From an uncultured Clostridia bacterium (GTDB lineage Bacteria > Bacillota > Clostridia > TANB77 > CAG-508), in the NCBI GenBank assembly GCA_934130355.1, contig CAKOXV010000007.1, forward strand, positions 17,964-81,963: a DNA stretch of 64,000 nt, given 5' to 3'. Position numbers and translations under genes: made by a program. The notes under the pieces were generated by a model. That model was given only the letters and a program-made list of their open reading frames with translations. It was not told the DNA's origin and made no database searches. Numbering within the stretch: the stretch's first letter is position 1; each line of letters opens with the position of its first letter. This document shows positions 51,323 to 61,438 of the stretch, piece by piece.

Positions 51323-53713
51323 TTATTTTACAACTACATTATAAATTTTGTTTTTAACATAAATTTCTTTAACAATAGATTTTCCATCAATTTTTCCTTC
51401 AAGAGCTAGATGAACTTTTTCTTTAACAGAAGATTCATCTTCATCTAATGTAATAATAACTGTTGTTTTTAATTTACCATTAACTTGAACAGGGATTTCC
51501 TTTTCATCATCAATAGTTTTGGCTTCATCATAAGTTGGCCAAGGCTCATAAGCGATTGAGTCATTATGACCAAGAACCCTCCACAGTTCTTCTGTGATAT
51601 GTGGTGCTATAGGGTTTAACAATTTTAAGAAACCTTCAGCATATTCTTTTGGAAGAATATCTTCCTTACTAACACTATTTATAAAAATCATCATTTGAGA
51701 AATTGCTGTATTGAAATTCATTGTTTCATAATCATTTGTTACTTTTTTTACTGTAAAATGATATATTTTCTCTAAGTTTTTATTTGATTCATCTTTGATT
51801 TTTTCAGATTCTGCAAATAATCTCCAAACTCTATCTAAGAATTTCTTTGAACCATCAATTCCGTTAGGATCCCAAGGCTTAGCACTATCAATAGGTCCCA
51901 TAAACATCTCATAAAGTCTTAAACTATCTGCTCCATATTCTTTTACCATATCATCTGGATTAATAACATTTCCTTTTGACTTGCTCATTTTTTCTCCATT
52001 AGGACCTAAAATCATACCTTGATGGCGAAGTTTAGCAAATGGTTCTTTAACAGGAACAAGTCCTTTATTATATAAGTAATTATTCCAAAATCGTGAATAT
52101 AGTAAGTGTCCAACAGCATGTTCTGGGCCACCTACATATAAATCTACAGGCATCCAATGTTCAAGTAATTCTTTATTTGCAAATTCTTTATTATTGTTAG
52201 GGTCTATATATCTTAAGAAATACCAGCTTGAACCAGCTGAACCAGGCATTGTACTTGTTTCTCTTTTTGCAGGTCTACCATCATAAGTTGTATTAACCCA
52301 ATCAGTAGCTTTATCTAATGGAGATGCTCCAGATTTTGAAGGGGCATAATCTTTTAGTTCTGGTAAAACTAAAGGAAGTTCATCATCATTTAATGCTACT
52401 ATATCATCATCTACATAAACAACAGGAATTGGTTCTCCCCAATAACGTTGTCTTGCAAATATCCATTCACGTAATTTATAATTAACTTTTTTAGTTCCGA
52501 TTTTGTTTTCTTCAAGCCATTTAATAATTTTTGAAATTGCATCTTGTTTATTAAGACCATTTAAGAAATCAGAATTAATATGTAATCCATCACCTGTAAA
52601 TGCTTCTTTTGAAATATCTCCACCTTCAAGAACAGGAATTATTTCAAGACCAAATTTTGTCGCAAATTCATAATCTCTTGTATCATGTGCAGGAACAGCC
52701 ATAATACAGCCTGTACCATAAGTAGATAATACATAATCAGAAATCCAGATAGGTATATTTTTTCCGTTAACAGGATTTATTGCGTAACTTCCAGTAAATA
52801 CACCAGTTTTTTCTTTACTAAGTTCAGTTCTTTCTAAGTCTGATTTTGCAGCAGCTGTTTTTTTGTATTCTTCAATTGCAGCTTTTTGTTCAGGAGTAGT
52901 GATTTTTTCAATTAATTCAAGTTCTGGGGCTAATACACAATAACTTGCTCCGAAAAGTGTATCAGGTCTTGTTGTAAAAACAGTAAATTCTAAGTCATCA
53001 TTATTTGCAACTTTGAATTTAACTTCAGCTCCTTCACTACGACCAATCCAATTTCTTTGAATTTCTTTTGTTGATTCTGGCCAATCAATATTTTCAAGAC
53101 CATCTAACAATATATCAGCATATTTTGGAATATCTAATATCCATTGTTTCATGTTTTTACGAATAACAGGGAATCCACCTCTTTCACTTTTTCCGTCAAT
53201 AACTTCATCATTAGAAAGTACACAGCCAAGCTCTTCACACCAGTTAACAGGCATTTCAACTAATTTAGCCAAACCATCATTGAATAATTGCTTAAATATC
53301 CATTGTGTCCACTTATAGTAATTAGGGTCAGCTGTTGAAATTTGTTTATCCCAATCAAATGAAAAACCTAACATTTTTAATTGTTTAGTAAATGTCTTTA
53401 TATTTGTTTCTGTGAAACCTGCTGGGTGATTTCCTGTTTTTATTGCATATTGTTCGGCAGGTAATCCAAATGAGTCAAAACCCATTGGATGTAATACATT
53501 ATATCCTTGCATTCTTTTCATTCTTGCTAAAATATCAGTAGCAGTGTATCCTTCTGGATGTCCTACATGTAGACCTTGACCTGATGGATATGGAAACATA
53601 TCAAGTGCATAAAATTTAGGTTTTGAAAAATCCCATACATCTGTATGAAAAGTCTTATGTTCATCCCAATATTTTTGCCATTTTTGTTCTATTTCTCTAA
53701 AATTGTATGACAT
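51323..53713 (-). CDS. leuS: Leucyl-tRNA synthetase
   Basis: 796 residues from the ATG at 53713 (GAGAGGAGATATAAT before it; the frame is open upstream but without a site). Class I synthetase: HIGH-type motif in PYPSGQGLHVGHPEGY, editing domain CP1 (TTRPDTLFGASYCVLAPE and GTGCIMAVPAHDTRD), KMSKS motif in GEKMSKSKGN, then the anticodon-binding and C-terminal domain. It charges tRNA-Leu. No T-box precedes it. Confidence 0.97.
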   Translation of the reverse strand: MSYNFREIEQKWQKYWDEHKTFHTDVWDFSKPKFYALDMFPYPSGQGLHVGHPEGYTATDILARMKRMQGYNVLHPMGFDSFGLPAEQYAIKTGNHPAGFTETNIKTFTKQLKMLGFSFDWDKQISTADPNYYKWTQWIFKQLFNDGLAKLVEMPVNWCEELGCVLSNDEVIDGKSERGGFPVIRKNMKQWILDIPKYADILLDGLENIDWPESTKEIQRNWIGRSEGAEVKFKVANNDDLEFTVFTTRPDTLFGASYCVLAPELELIEKITTPEQKAAIEEYKKTAAAKSDLERTELSKEKTGVFTGSYAINPVNGKNIPIWISDYVLSTYGTGCIMAVPAHDTRDYEFATKFGLEIIPVLEGGDISKEAFTGDGLHINSDFLNGLNKQDAISKIIKWLEENKIGTKKVNYKLREWIFARQRYWGEPIPVVYVDDDIVALNDDELPLVLPELKDYAPSKSGASPLDKATDWVNTTYDGRPAKRETSTMPGSAGSSWYFLRYIDPNNNKEFANKELLEHWMPVDLYVGGPEHAVGHLLYSRFWNNYLYNKGLVPVKEPFAKLRHQGMILGPNGEKMSKSKGNVINPDDMVKEYGADSLRLYEMFMGPIDSAKPWDPNGIDGSKKFLDRVWRLFAESEKIKDESNKNLEKIYHFTVKKVTNDYETMNFNTAISQMMIFINSVSKEDILPKEYAEGFLKLLNPIAPHITEELWRVLGHNDSIAYEPWPTYDEAKTIDDEKEIPVQVNGKLKTTVIITLDEDESSVKEKVHLALEGKIDGKSIVKEIYVKNKIYNVVVK

Positions 53714-53750
53714 ATTATATCTCCTCTCAGTAATCTGTTTTAATATATCG

Positions 53751-53779
53751 ATTATACTAGCAAAACGCTGAAAAGTCAA
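53751..53779 (-). promoter_or_regulatory. Promoter of leuS
   Basis: Read leftward: TTGACT (53779-53774), 17-base spacer, TATAAT (53756-53751). Confidence 0.82.
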
Positions 53780-53780
53780 T

Positions 53781-53873
53781 GAAAATTAATATATTACTAT
53801 GAAATAAAGTAAAGATTCTTTTCGAAGACAATAGCTATGTTTGTGATATTGAATAGCAATATATTATTTTGTA
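53781..53873. repeat. Long hairpin repeat, short form, between leuS and the HD gene
   Basis: Arms 53781-53806 and 53846-53873 (AAAATTAATATATTACTAT with ATAGCAATATATTATTTT) pair with few mismatches. The interior has TACTATGAAATAAAG...GCTATGTTTGTG...GAATAGCA, like the other members. It lies between two divergent promoters. Confidence 0.82.
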
Positions 53874-53903
53874 ACTATACTTAAGTAAAAGTTTGTTAAT
53901 CTA

Positions 53904-53975
53904 TTGCAAAAATTTTAAAAAGTTAGTATAATAAAAGACGCATAGAACCTTGAATCATTTGATTTAAGGTTCATA
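53904..53975 (+). promoter_or_regulatory. Promoter and leader hairpin of the HD phosphohydrolase gene
   Basis: TTGCAA (53904-53909), 17-base spacer, TATAAT (53927-53932). The leader then contains GAACCTT / AAGGTTC (53946-53973), a hairpin with a 14-base loop, before AAAAGGTGATT and the ATG. Confidence 0.72.
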
Positions 53976-53998
53976 TCTAGTTGAAAAGGTGATTAAAA

Positions 53999-54754
53999 AT
54001 GAGTATAGATTTGGAAAAAGCCAAAAGAGAATTTATTAAATATACTGAAAATTACGATTTAACTAACAAACATATTAAAGGAAAGCAATTACACTCTTTA
54101 AGAGTAATGGAAGTTTCAAGAAAAATAGCCGAAGGAATAGGTTTACCACAGGAAGAAATTAAATTAGCAGAAATAATAGGACTATTGCACGATATAGCAA
54201 GATTTGAGCAATACACTAAGTATGGCACATTCAAAGATTTAGAAAGTATAGATCATGGGGATTTAGGATGTGAAATATTAAAAAAAGATATAAGAAAATA
54301 TATAAGTGATGACAAATATGATGATATTATATTTAAAAGTGTAAAAAATCACAATAAATATCAAATAGAAAAAGGACTTACAGAAAAAGAAGAGTTTTTT
54401 GCGAAATTAATAAGAGATGCAGATAAAATAGATATACTTTATGAATCTGTTACAATGTTTTGGAAAGACAAAGAAGAAAAAGTAGAGCAATCAACAATTT
54501 CTGATGGAATAATAGAGCAATTCAAAACTTGCAAACAGACAAGAACTCAAAAAGATGAAACAGAAGTAGATAATATAATAAAAGTAATAGCATTTATTTT
54601 TGATATAAATTTTAAGCCAAGCTTTCAAAACTTGAAAGAAGAAGATTATATAAATAAAATTTTAAATAGATATGATTTTAAAGATGAATATACTAAACAA
54701 AAAATTGAAGAAGTAAGAAAAATAGCTAATAATTATATAGAAAATAATGTTTAA
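53999..54754 (+). CDS. HD-domain phosphohydrolase
   Basis: 251 residues. HD motifs are visible: the first His in HSLRVMEV, HD in GLLHDIARFEQ, a third His in SIDHGDLGCEIL and Asp in RDADKIDILYE, so a metal-dependent phosphohydrolase site is complete. Substrate unknown; many relatives act on nucleotides. AAAAGGTG precedes the ATG. The stop codon overlaps the start of repeat copy 3. The topoisomerase gene follows. Confidence 0.85.
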   Translation: MSIDLEKAKREFIKYTENYDLTNKHIKGKQLHSLRVMEVSRKIAEGIGLPQEEIKLAEIIGLLHDIARFEQYTKYGTFKDLESIDHGDLGCEILKKDIRKYISDDKYDDIIFKSVKNHNKYQIEKGLTEKEEFFAKLIRDADKIDILYESVTMFWKDKEEKVEQSTISDGIIEQFKTCKQTRTQKDETEVDNIIKVIAFIFDINFKPSFQNLKEEDYINKILNRYDFKDEYTKQKIEEVRKIANNYIENNV

Positions 54755-54798
54755 AGGTCTGTCCCTAAATTCGCGAAAAAAAGGACCGTCCCCAAATT
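54751..54798 (+). repeat. 48-base double-unit repeat, copy 3 (before topB)
   Basis: First unit degenerate (GGTCTGTCCCTAAATT), second intact (GGACCGTCCCCAAATT), joined by CGCG. It begins inside the HD gene's stop codon and ends six bases before the topB ribosome-binding site (AAAGGAG). Confidence 0.9.
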
Positions 54799-54817
54799 TA
54801 CAGAAAGGAGCAACTAA

Positions 54818-56773
54818 ATGTCCAAAAAGCTAATAATAACAGAAAAGCCATCAGTAGCAATGGAATTTGCAAAAGTTTTAAAAATAAATGCAAATAGAAA
54901 AGATGGATATATAGAATCAGAACAATGGATAATAACGTGGTGTGTTGGACATTTAGTAACAATGAGCTACCCAGAAGTTTATGATGAAAAGTTAAAATTT
55001 TGGAGACTTGACACATTGCCATTTATTCCAACAGATTGGAAATATGAAATAATACCAGCAGTGGAGAAACAGTTTAATATAGTAAAAGGACTTTTACAAA
55101 GAGAAGATGTAGAAGAAATATATAATGCAGGTGACTCTGGAAGAGAAGGAGAATACATACAAAGGCTAGTGTTTATGATGGCAAAGCCTAATCCAAATGC
55201 TAAAATAAAAAGAGTATGGATAGATTCACAAACAGAAGAAGAAATTCAAAGAGGAATAAGAGAAGCTAAAGACCAATCTGAATATGATAGTTTATCAGAT
55301 TCTGCATATTTAAGAGCAAAAGAAGATTATTTAATAGGAATTAATTTTTCAAGACTTTTATCAATAATATATGGAAGAAAAGTAGCAAGCCAAATTCAAG
55401 AAGACAAAGCTTCAATATCAGTAGGAAGAGTAATGACATGTGTGCTTGGAATGGTAGTATCAAGGGAAAGAGAAATAAGAAATTTTAAAAAGACAAAATA
55501 TTATAAAATAATAGGAGAATTTGGTCAACAAGAAGGAACATTTAAAGCAGAATGGAAAGTAAATGAAAAATCTAAAATGTATGAAAGCCCTAAATTGTAT
55601 AATGAAAGTGGATTTAAAAAAGAAGAAGAAGCTAAGCAATTCATCTCAAGTTTAATAGGAAAAAAAGCAATTATAACAGAACTAAAAAAATCAAAACAAA
55701 AGGAAAATGCCCCCTTATTATTTAACTTAGCAGAACTTCAAAATGAGTGTACAAGAAGATTTAAAATAAAACCAGATGAAACATTAGAAATAATACAAAA
55801 TTTATACGAAAAAAAGTTAGTAACATATCCTAGAACAGATGCAAGAGTTTTATCAAGTGCGGTAGCAAAAGAAATAACAAAAAATCTAAATGGTTTAGTA
55901 AAAGGATATAAAAATGAAGAAGTTCAAATGTTATTAAACAAAATAGTAACAGAAAAATATTCAACTAATTTACTAAAAACTAAATATGTAAATGACAGTA
56001 AAATCACAGACCACTATGCAATAATACCAACAGGACAAGGATATGAAAACTTTGAAAAATTGCCAGACTTGCAAAAAAACATATATAATGTAATTGTAAA
56101 AAGATTTATAGCAATATTTTATCCACCAGCAGAATATAATAAAGTAACTTTAACAGTTCAAGTTGAAAATGAGACTTTTAATGCAAGTGGAAAAGTATGT
56201 ATTGAACAAGGATATTTAAATGTATTAAAAAATAAAAATTCAAATAAACAATCCACAGATTCGGAACAAACTGTGGAAAACAAAGATGATTTAAGTGAAG
56301 AAAACAACTTAGAAGTATTTAAAAATTTAAAAAAAGGACAAGAAGTAGAAACAAAAAATTATGAAATAAAAGATGCAGAAACTTCACCACCATCAAGATA
56401 TAATTCTGGTTCAATTATTCTAGCAATGGAGAACGCAGGCAAACTAATAGAAGATGAAGAACTTAGAGAACAAATAAAAGGTGCTGGAATAGGAACGAGT
56501 GCTACAAGAGGAGAAATAATAAAAAAACTTGAGAAAATTAAATATATAGAAATAAATTCAAAAACACAGATTGTAACACCTACTAAAAAAGGGGAAACAA
56601 TTTATGATGTTATAAATTATTCTATGCCAGACATGCTTAATCCTAAATTAACTGCAAGTTGGGAAAAGGGATTAGACATGGTTGCTAAAAAAGAGATTGA
56701 ACCAAATGAGTTCATGACAAAACTAGTAAATTATATAAATTCAAAATTTAATAAGTTAGTAGTTAAGATGTAG
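54818..56773 (+). CDS. topB: Type IA topoisomerase of the TopB (topoisomerase III) type
   Basis: 651 residues. Toprim domain (LIITEKPSVAMEFAKVL, AGDSGREGEYIQRLV), active-site Tyr in KLVTYPRTDARVLS, DHYAIIPTG, GIGTSATRGEIIKKL and SWEKGLDM near the end. There are no C-terminal zinc ribbons. TopB decatenates DNA. It is next to a HD gene and separated from topA by only 5 kb. A long-hairpin repeat follows. Confidence 0.95.
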   Translation: MSKKLIITEKPSVAMEFAKVLKINANRKDGYIESEQWIITWCVGHLVTMSYPEVYDEKLKFWRLDTLPFIPTDWKYEIIPAVEKQFNIVKGLLQREDVEEIYNAGDSGREGEYIQRLVFMMAKPNPNAKIKRVWIDSQTEEEIQRGIREAKDQSEYDSLSDSAYLRAKEDYLIGINFSRLLSIIYGRKVASQIQEDKASISVGRVMTCVLGMVVSREREIRNFKKTKYYKIIGEFGQQEGTFKAEWKVNEKSKMYESPKLYNESGFKKEEEAKQFISSLIGKKAIITELKKSKQKENAPLLFNLAELQNECTRRFKIKPDETLEIIQNLYEKKLVTYPRTDARVLSSAVAKEITKNLNGLVKGYKNEEVQMLLNKIVTEKYSTNLLKTKYVNDSKITDHYAIIPTGQGYENFEKLPDLQKNIYNVIVKRFIAIFYPPAEYNKVTLTVQVENETFNASGKVCIEQGYLNVLKNKNSNKQSTDSEQTVENKDDLSEENNLEVFKNLKKGQEVETKNYEIKDAETSPPSRYNSGSIILAMENAGKLIEDEELREQIKGAGIGTSATRGEIIKKLEKIKYIEINSKTQIVTPTKKGETIYDVINYSMPDMLNPKLTASWEKGLDMVAKKEIEPNEFMTKLVNYINSKFNKLVVKM

Positions 56774-56784
56774 CATTAATAATT

Positions 56785-56895
56785 AAATCTGCTTGAAAAA
56801 TTTATATATGACTATTTCATAGCCAAAACATATCATGGGCCTTCGTCGGAGGTCTTGGCTTTATTCAATAGTAATATATAAATTTTCAAGCAAAT
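56785..56895. repeat. Long hairpin repeat, short form, upstream of mfd
   Basis: The best-paired short member: left arm 56785-56828 (CTGCTTGAAAAATTTATATA...ACTAT...ATAGCCAA) with right arm 56854-56895 (TTGGCTttATTCAATAGTAA...AATTTTCAAGCAAA). An inner loop holds GGGCC / GGAGGTC. It ends about ten bases before the mfd ribosome-binding site. Confidence 0.9.
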
Positions 56896-56917
56896 GTATA
56901 TTAAGAAAGGAATAAAT

Positions 56918-59900
56918 ATGAACACTATATTAGGAGAATTAGGCAAAAGCCCTAAATTCTGTGAATATATAAAAAGTATAGAAGAACAAAAAAGTCCGAT
57001 AGCTATATCGGGCTTAACAGACGTTGGAATGGTGCAAATGCTTGCGGCAACAAAAGAATTTGTCAAAAAACCAATTTGCATAATAACATATAATGAAATT
57101 CAAGCTAAAAAAATAGTTGAAGATTTAAAGTATTTCACAGACAAAGTAATATTTTTGCCTAAAAAAGAAATAGTAGTTTATGATTATGTTGCAGAAAGCA
57201 AAGACTTATCTTATGAAAGAATAGAAGCATTAAGCAAAATAAAAGAAATGAAAACAGGTATAGTTGTAACAACAGCAGAAGCGGTTATTCAAAAAAATAT
57301 TAGTCAAAAATCTTTATATAACAATATTCTAAAATTTAAAATTGGACAAGAGTGTAATTTAGAAGAAATAAAACAAAAATTGATAGATTTAGGATATGCA
57401 AGATATGACTTAATAGATGGAAGAGGACAATTCAGTGTAAGAGGTGGAATTGTTGATATATCTGTTACTGATAAAATGGGAATAAGAATTGAATTCTGGG
57501 GAGATGAAGTTGATTCAATAAGATATTTTAATATAATAAGTCAAAGGTCAACTGAAAATGTAGAAGAAATTACAGTATATCCTGCAAGTGAATATATATT
57601 AGAAGATAACATAGATGTAGTAATTAGTAGAATTAAAAATACAATATATGCTGACGAACTTCAAGAACAAGTAAACCAAGACATAGAAAGTATCAAAAAT
57701 GGAAACTATATAAGTAAAATAGATAGATATTTAAATGCATTTTATGAAAAACAAGAAACTATTTTAGAATATTTATCTTCAAATTTCATAATAGCATTAG
57801 ACGAAATTAATAAAATATCTCAAAGAATTCAAAATGTAAATTTAGACACTCAAAATGTAATAAAACTTTTAATAGAAAAGGGAAAAGTAGTACCTGATGC
57901 ATTAAAGAATATTTCTAATGTAAAAGAATTTGAAGAAAAAATTTCAGACAGGCAAAAAATATATTTAGAGAAATATGATACTCAAGTAAAAATACAAGCA
58001 GAAAAATACAATTGGGTATATAAAGAAAAAAATTTTTATAAAAGTGAAATAGAAATATTATTTAAAGAATTATTAAAAGCTCAAGAAGAGAAAAAGAAAA
58101 TTTATATATTAGCAGAAACTAAGGAAAAAGCCAAAAAGATTTGTACATTATTAAATGAAAATGAAATAATAAACAAATATGAAGAAAAACTTGACCAAAC
58201 TATAATTATAAAAAATAATGAAAGCTTAGTTACAGTATCTGTTGGAAAATTATCTGCCGGATTTGAATGTTTTGATTTAAACCAATTAGTAATAACATCA
58301 CAAGAATTAATAGAAGGAGAAAAAAGAAAAACTTATAAAACATCAGCATTTAAAGAAGGAGAAAAAATAGTATTTGCAGATTTAAAAGTAGGAGATTATG
58401 TAGTACACAAAAATTATGGAATAGGAATTTTCATAGGAGTAAATACTATAAAAGCAGATGGAACTACAAAAGATTATATAAAAATAAAATATTATGGTGA
58501 TGATGTTTTATATGTTCCTACAAATCAGCTTGATTGTATAAGAAAATACATTGGTGGAGATGAAGGCGGACTGAAAATAAACAAATTAGGAACAAAAGAA
58601 TGGTTGAAAACCAAAGCAAGAGTAAAGAACAACCTAAGAGAAGTAGCAAAAGAATTAATAGAACTTTATGCTAAAAGGAATAAAGCCAAAGGATATGCTT
58701 TTTCAAAAGATACACCATGGCAATTACAATTTGAAGATAGTTTTCCATATCAAGAAACAGATGACCAATTAAGATGTATAGATGAAGTAAAAAAAGATAT
58801 GGAAACAGATAAGCCAATGGACAGATTATTGTGTGGTGATGTTGGATATGGAAAAACAGAAGTTGCGATAAGAGCAGCATTTAAAGCAGTAATGGATGGT
58901 AAGCAAGTAGCATATTTGGCACCAACAACAGTATTAGCAGAGCAACAGTACAAAGAATTTAGAGACAGAATGTGTAGTTTTGGAATAAGAGTAGAAGTTT
59001 TAAACAGATTTAAAACTAAGAAAGAACAAGCAGAAATAATAAAGAAAATTAAAGTCGGAGAAATAGATGTAATTGTTGGAACTCATAGAATTTTAAGTGA
59101 AGACGTAGAATTCAAAGATTTAGGTTTATTAATAATAGATGAAGAGCATCGATTTGGAGTAAAAGCAAAGGAAAAGATTAAACAATATAAAACAAATATT
59201 GATGTATTAACAATGACAGCAACTCCAATTCCACGTACATTACACATGTCAATTGTTGGAGTAAGAGACATGTCAGTAATATATGAACCACCATATAATA
59301 GGAAGCCTGTACAGACTTATGTACTAGAATATGATAAAGAAGTAATTAGAGAAGCAATTACAAAAGAATTAGAAAGAAAAGGTCAAGTATTTTACTTATT
59401 TAATAATGTGGAAAAAATAATGCAAAAAGCAGACGAGATTGCGGGACTTGTACCAGAAGCTAAAGTTGTATATGCACATGGACAAATGACAGGTAATGAA
59501 ATTGAAAACATTATGGAAGAGTTTATAGAAGGAAAAACAGACATATTAGTGTGTACAACAATATTAGAATCAGGTATAGACATTCCAAATGCAAATACAA
59601 TCATAGTAGAAAATGCAGATAGAATGGGATTAGCTCAGCTATATCAAATAAGAGGAAGAGTTGGTAGATCAGATAGACAAGGATATGCTTATATAACATA
59701 TAAAAGAGATAAATTATTATCAGAAATTGCAGATAAAAGATTAAAAGCTATTAAAGAATTTACAGAATTCGGTTCAGGATTTAAAATAGCAATGAGAGAC
59801 TTAGAGATAAGAGGAGCTGGAAGTTTACTAGGAGAAATTCAACATGGACACTTAGAACAAGTTGGATATGATACATATTGTAATTTACTAGATGAAGTAG

Positions 59901-60409
59901 TAAAAGAAATGCAAGGAGAAGTAATTACTCCAGACATAGATGTACAAATAGACTTAGATGCGACTTGTTATATTCCAGATACATATATTTCAGATTCTAG
60001 TCAAAAAATTGAATTTTATCAAAATATTGCATTGTGTAAAAATGAAGAAGACATACAAAATGTAATAGATGAAATGATAGATAGATTTGGAAACATGCCA
60101 AAAGAAATTGAGAACTTAATTGAAATTGCAAGAATCAAGAATTTATGTAATAAATTAAGAATAAGCAAACTTCAAGGAAAGAAAAATTTTGTTGTAGCTA
60201 TTTTTGAACCAGGAAATATAAATATAAACATAAATGAACTAGTAAAAATATATAGAAATAGAATAAAATTTACACAAGGAATAAAACCACAAATAACATT
60301 AGCATTAGAAAGTACTACTGAAATAAAAATGCTTAAAGAAGTAGAAGAATTTTTAAAACAAATTTGTTTGTCTGCAAAAGGAGGAGAAGATGCAAATAGT
60401 ATCAAGTAA
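56918..60409 (+). CDS. mfd: Transcription-repair coupling factor Mfd
   Basis: 1163 residues from the ATG at 56918 (AAGAAAGGAATAAAT before it). UvrB-like N-terminal modules (RGQFSVRGGIVDISV), the RNA-polymerase-interacting domain (LKVGDYVVHKNYGIGIFIG), SF2 translocase with Walker A CGDVGYGKTEVAIRAAF, DEEH, GRVGRSDRQGYAYI, and the C-terminal TRCF domain. It pushes stalled RNA polymerase off damaged DNA and recruits UvrA. It overlaps the next gene by 20 bases. Confidence 0.97.
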   Translation: MNTILGELGKSPKFCEYIKSIEEQKSPIAISGLTDVGMVQMLAATKEFVKKPICIITYNEIQAKKIVEDLKYFTDKVIFLPKKEIVVYDYVAESKDLSYERIEALSKIKEMKTGIVVTTAEAVIQKNISQKSLYNNILKFKIGQECNLEEIKQKLIDLGYARYDLIDGRGQFSVRGGIVDISVTDKMGIRIEFWGDEVDSIRYFNIISQRSTENVEEITVYPASEYILEDNIDVVISRIKNTIYADELQEQVNQDIESIKNGNYISKIDRYLNAFYEKQETILEYLSSNFIIALDEINKISQRIQNVNLDTQNVIKLLIEKGKVVPDALKNISNVKEFEEKISDRQKIYLEKYDTQVKIQAEKYNWVYKEKNFYKSEIEILFKELLKAQEEKKKIYILAETKEKAKKICTLLNENEIINKYEEKLDQTIIIKNNESLVTVSVGKLSAGFECFDLNQLVITSQELIEGEKRKTYKTSAFKEGEKIVFADLKVGDYVVHKNYGIGIFIGVNTIKADGTTKDYIKIKYYGDDVLYVPTNQLDCIRKYIGGDEGGLKINKLGTKEWLKTKARVKNNLREVAKELIELYAKRNKAKGYAFSKDTPWQLQFEDSFPYQETDDQLRCIDEVKKDMETDKPMDRLLCGDVGYGKTEVAIRAAFKAVMDGKQVAYLAPTTVLAEQQYKEFRDRMCSFGIRVEVLNRFKTKKEQAEIIKKIKVGEIDVIVGTHRILSEDVEFKDLGLLIIDEEHRFGVKAKEKIKQYKTNIDVLTMTATPIPRTLHMSIVGVRDMSVIYEPPYNRKPVQTYVLEYDKEVIREAITKELERKGQVFYLFNNVEKIMQKADEIAGLVPEAKVVYAHGQMTGNEIENIMEEFIEGKTDILVCTTILESGIDIPNANTIIVENADRMGLAQLYQIRGRVGRSDRQGYAYITYKRDKLLSEIADKRLKAIKEFTEFGSGFKIAMRDLEIRGAGSLLGEIQHGHLEQVGYDTYCNLLDEVVKEMQGEVITPDIDVQIDLDATCYIPDTYISDSSQKIEFYQNIALCKNEEDIQNVIDEMIDRFGNMPKEIENLIEIARIKNLCNKLRISKLQGKKNFVVAIFEPGNINININELVKIYRNRIKFTQGIKPQITLALESTTEIKMLKEVEEFLKQICLSAKGGEDANSIK

Positions 60410-61181
60410 AGATAATGAACTAGTAAAACATATAAAAAAGTTAAAAGACAAAAAATATAGAGATGAAAATAATGAGTACATTATAGAAGGTGTAAAACTA
60501 ATTGAAGAAGCTGTTAAGGAAAATGCTAAAATAAAGAAAATAATTATATGTGAAGATACTACTAGAACTTATGAAATTCCAACAAATATAATGTTAGAAA
60601 TTGCAAAATATGAATGTATATATGTAACTGATAAGATTTTTGCATCAATTACACAAGTAACAAATCCACAAGGAATTATGGCAATAATTGAAAAAGATAC
60701 ACATAATAATGAAATAGACTTTGCTCAAGATATAATTGTAATATTAGATGATGTTCAAGATCCTGGTAATCTTGGAACGATTTTAAGAACAGTTGATAGT
60801 ATAGGATTAAATCAAATCATAGTATCAAAAGGAACGGCAGATGCTTTTAATTCTAAAGTTGTTCGCTCAACAATGGGGGCAATTTTCAGAATTAAAATTA
60901 TTGAATCAGAAGATTTAAAAGAAACAATAAAAGCAATAAAAAAACATCATTTTAAATTAGTTGTAACATCATTACAAACAGATAATAGTATATATGATAT
61001 TGAATTTGATAAAAAAATACTTGTTATAGGAAATGAATCAAATGGTGTTTCTCAAGAAATACAGGATATGGCTGATGAAAAAGCTAAAATTCCTATGTTA
61101 GGAAAAACAGAAAGTTTAAACGCTTCTGTTGCAGCAGGAATTGTAATGTATGAATATGTAAGACAAAAGTTAAATAAATAG
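60390..61181 (+). CDS. SpoU/TrmH-family RNA 2'-O-methyltransferase
   Basis: 263 residues. N-terminal substrate-binding domain (HIKKLKDKKYRDENNEYIIEGVKLIEEA) and SPOUT domain with knot motifs VILDDVQDPGNLGTILRT, VIGNESNGVS and PMLGKTESLNASVAAGI. It is probably an rRNA methyltransferase; the exact target is not visible. It starts inside the 3' end of mfd, with AAAAGGAGGAG before the ATG. Confidence 0.94.
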   Translation: MQIVSSKDNELVKHIKKLKDKKYRDENNEYIIEGVKLIEEAVKENAKIKKIIICEDTTRTYEIPTNIMLEIAKYECIYVTDKIFASITQVTNPQGIMAIIEKDTHNNEIDFAQDIIVILDDVQDPGNLGTILRTVDSIGLNQIIVSKGTADAFNSKVVRSTMGAIFRIKIIESEDLKETIKAIKKHHFKLVVTSLQTDNSIYDIEFDKKILVIGNESNGVSQEIQDMADEKAKIPMLGKTESLNASVAAGIVMYEYVRQKLNK

Positions 61182-61216
61182 AAAAAAGCACATCTGAAAA
61201 AATGATGTGCTTTTTT
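61182..61216 (+). terminator. Terminator after the SpoU gene
   Basis: AAAAAAGCACATC / GATGTGCTTTTTT with a nine-base loop. Confidence 0.88.
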
Positions 61217-61371
61217 AGTATTGATAATCAGAATGAAAAATAGAATTACCAATACTATTGAAAAAAATCCGGACTAATTTATTAATACAATTATATCATA
61301 AATGTAAAAAGAGAAAATGTAGAAGAGTGTCGAGAAGCCGGAAAATATTCAAAAATTAAGACAAAAAGCCC

Positions 61372-61400
61372 TTGCAATTTCCAAAATAAAGTAATATAGT
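61372..61400 (+). promoter_or_regulatory. Promoter of the DUF6514-like gene
   Basis: TTGCAA (61372-61377), 17-base spacer, TATAGT (61395-61400). Confidence 0.7.
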
Positions 61401-61438
61401 TAATTGAAAGTTGCAAAAGAAAAGAAGGGGTGAAAATA

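Noticed and set aside
53714..53998. T-box before leuS
   Set aside because: No T-box motif; the gap is explained by two promoters and a hairpin repeat.
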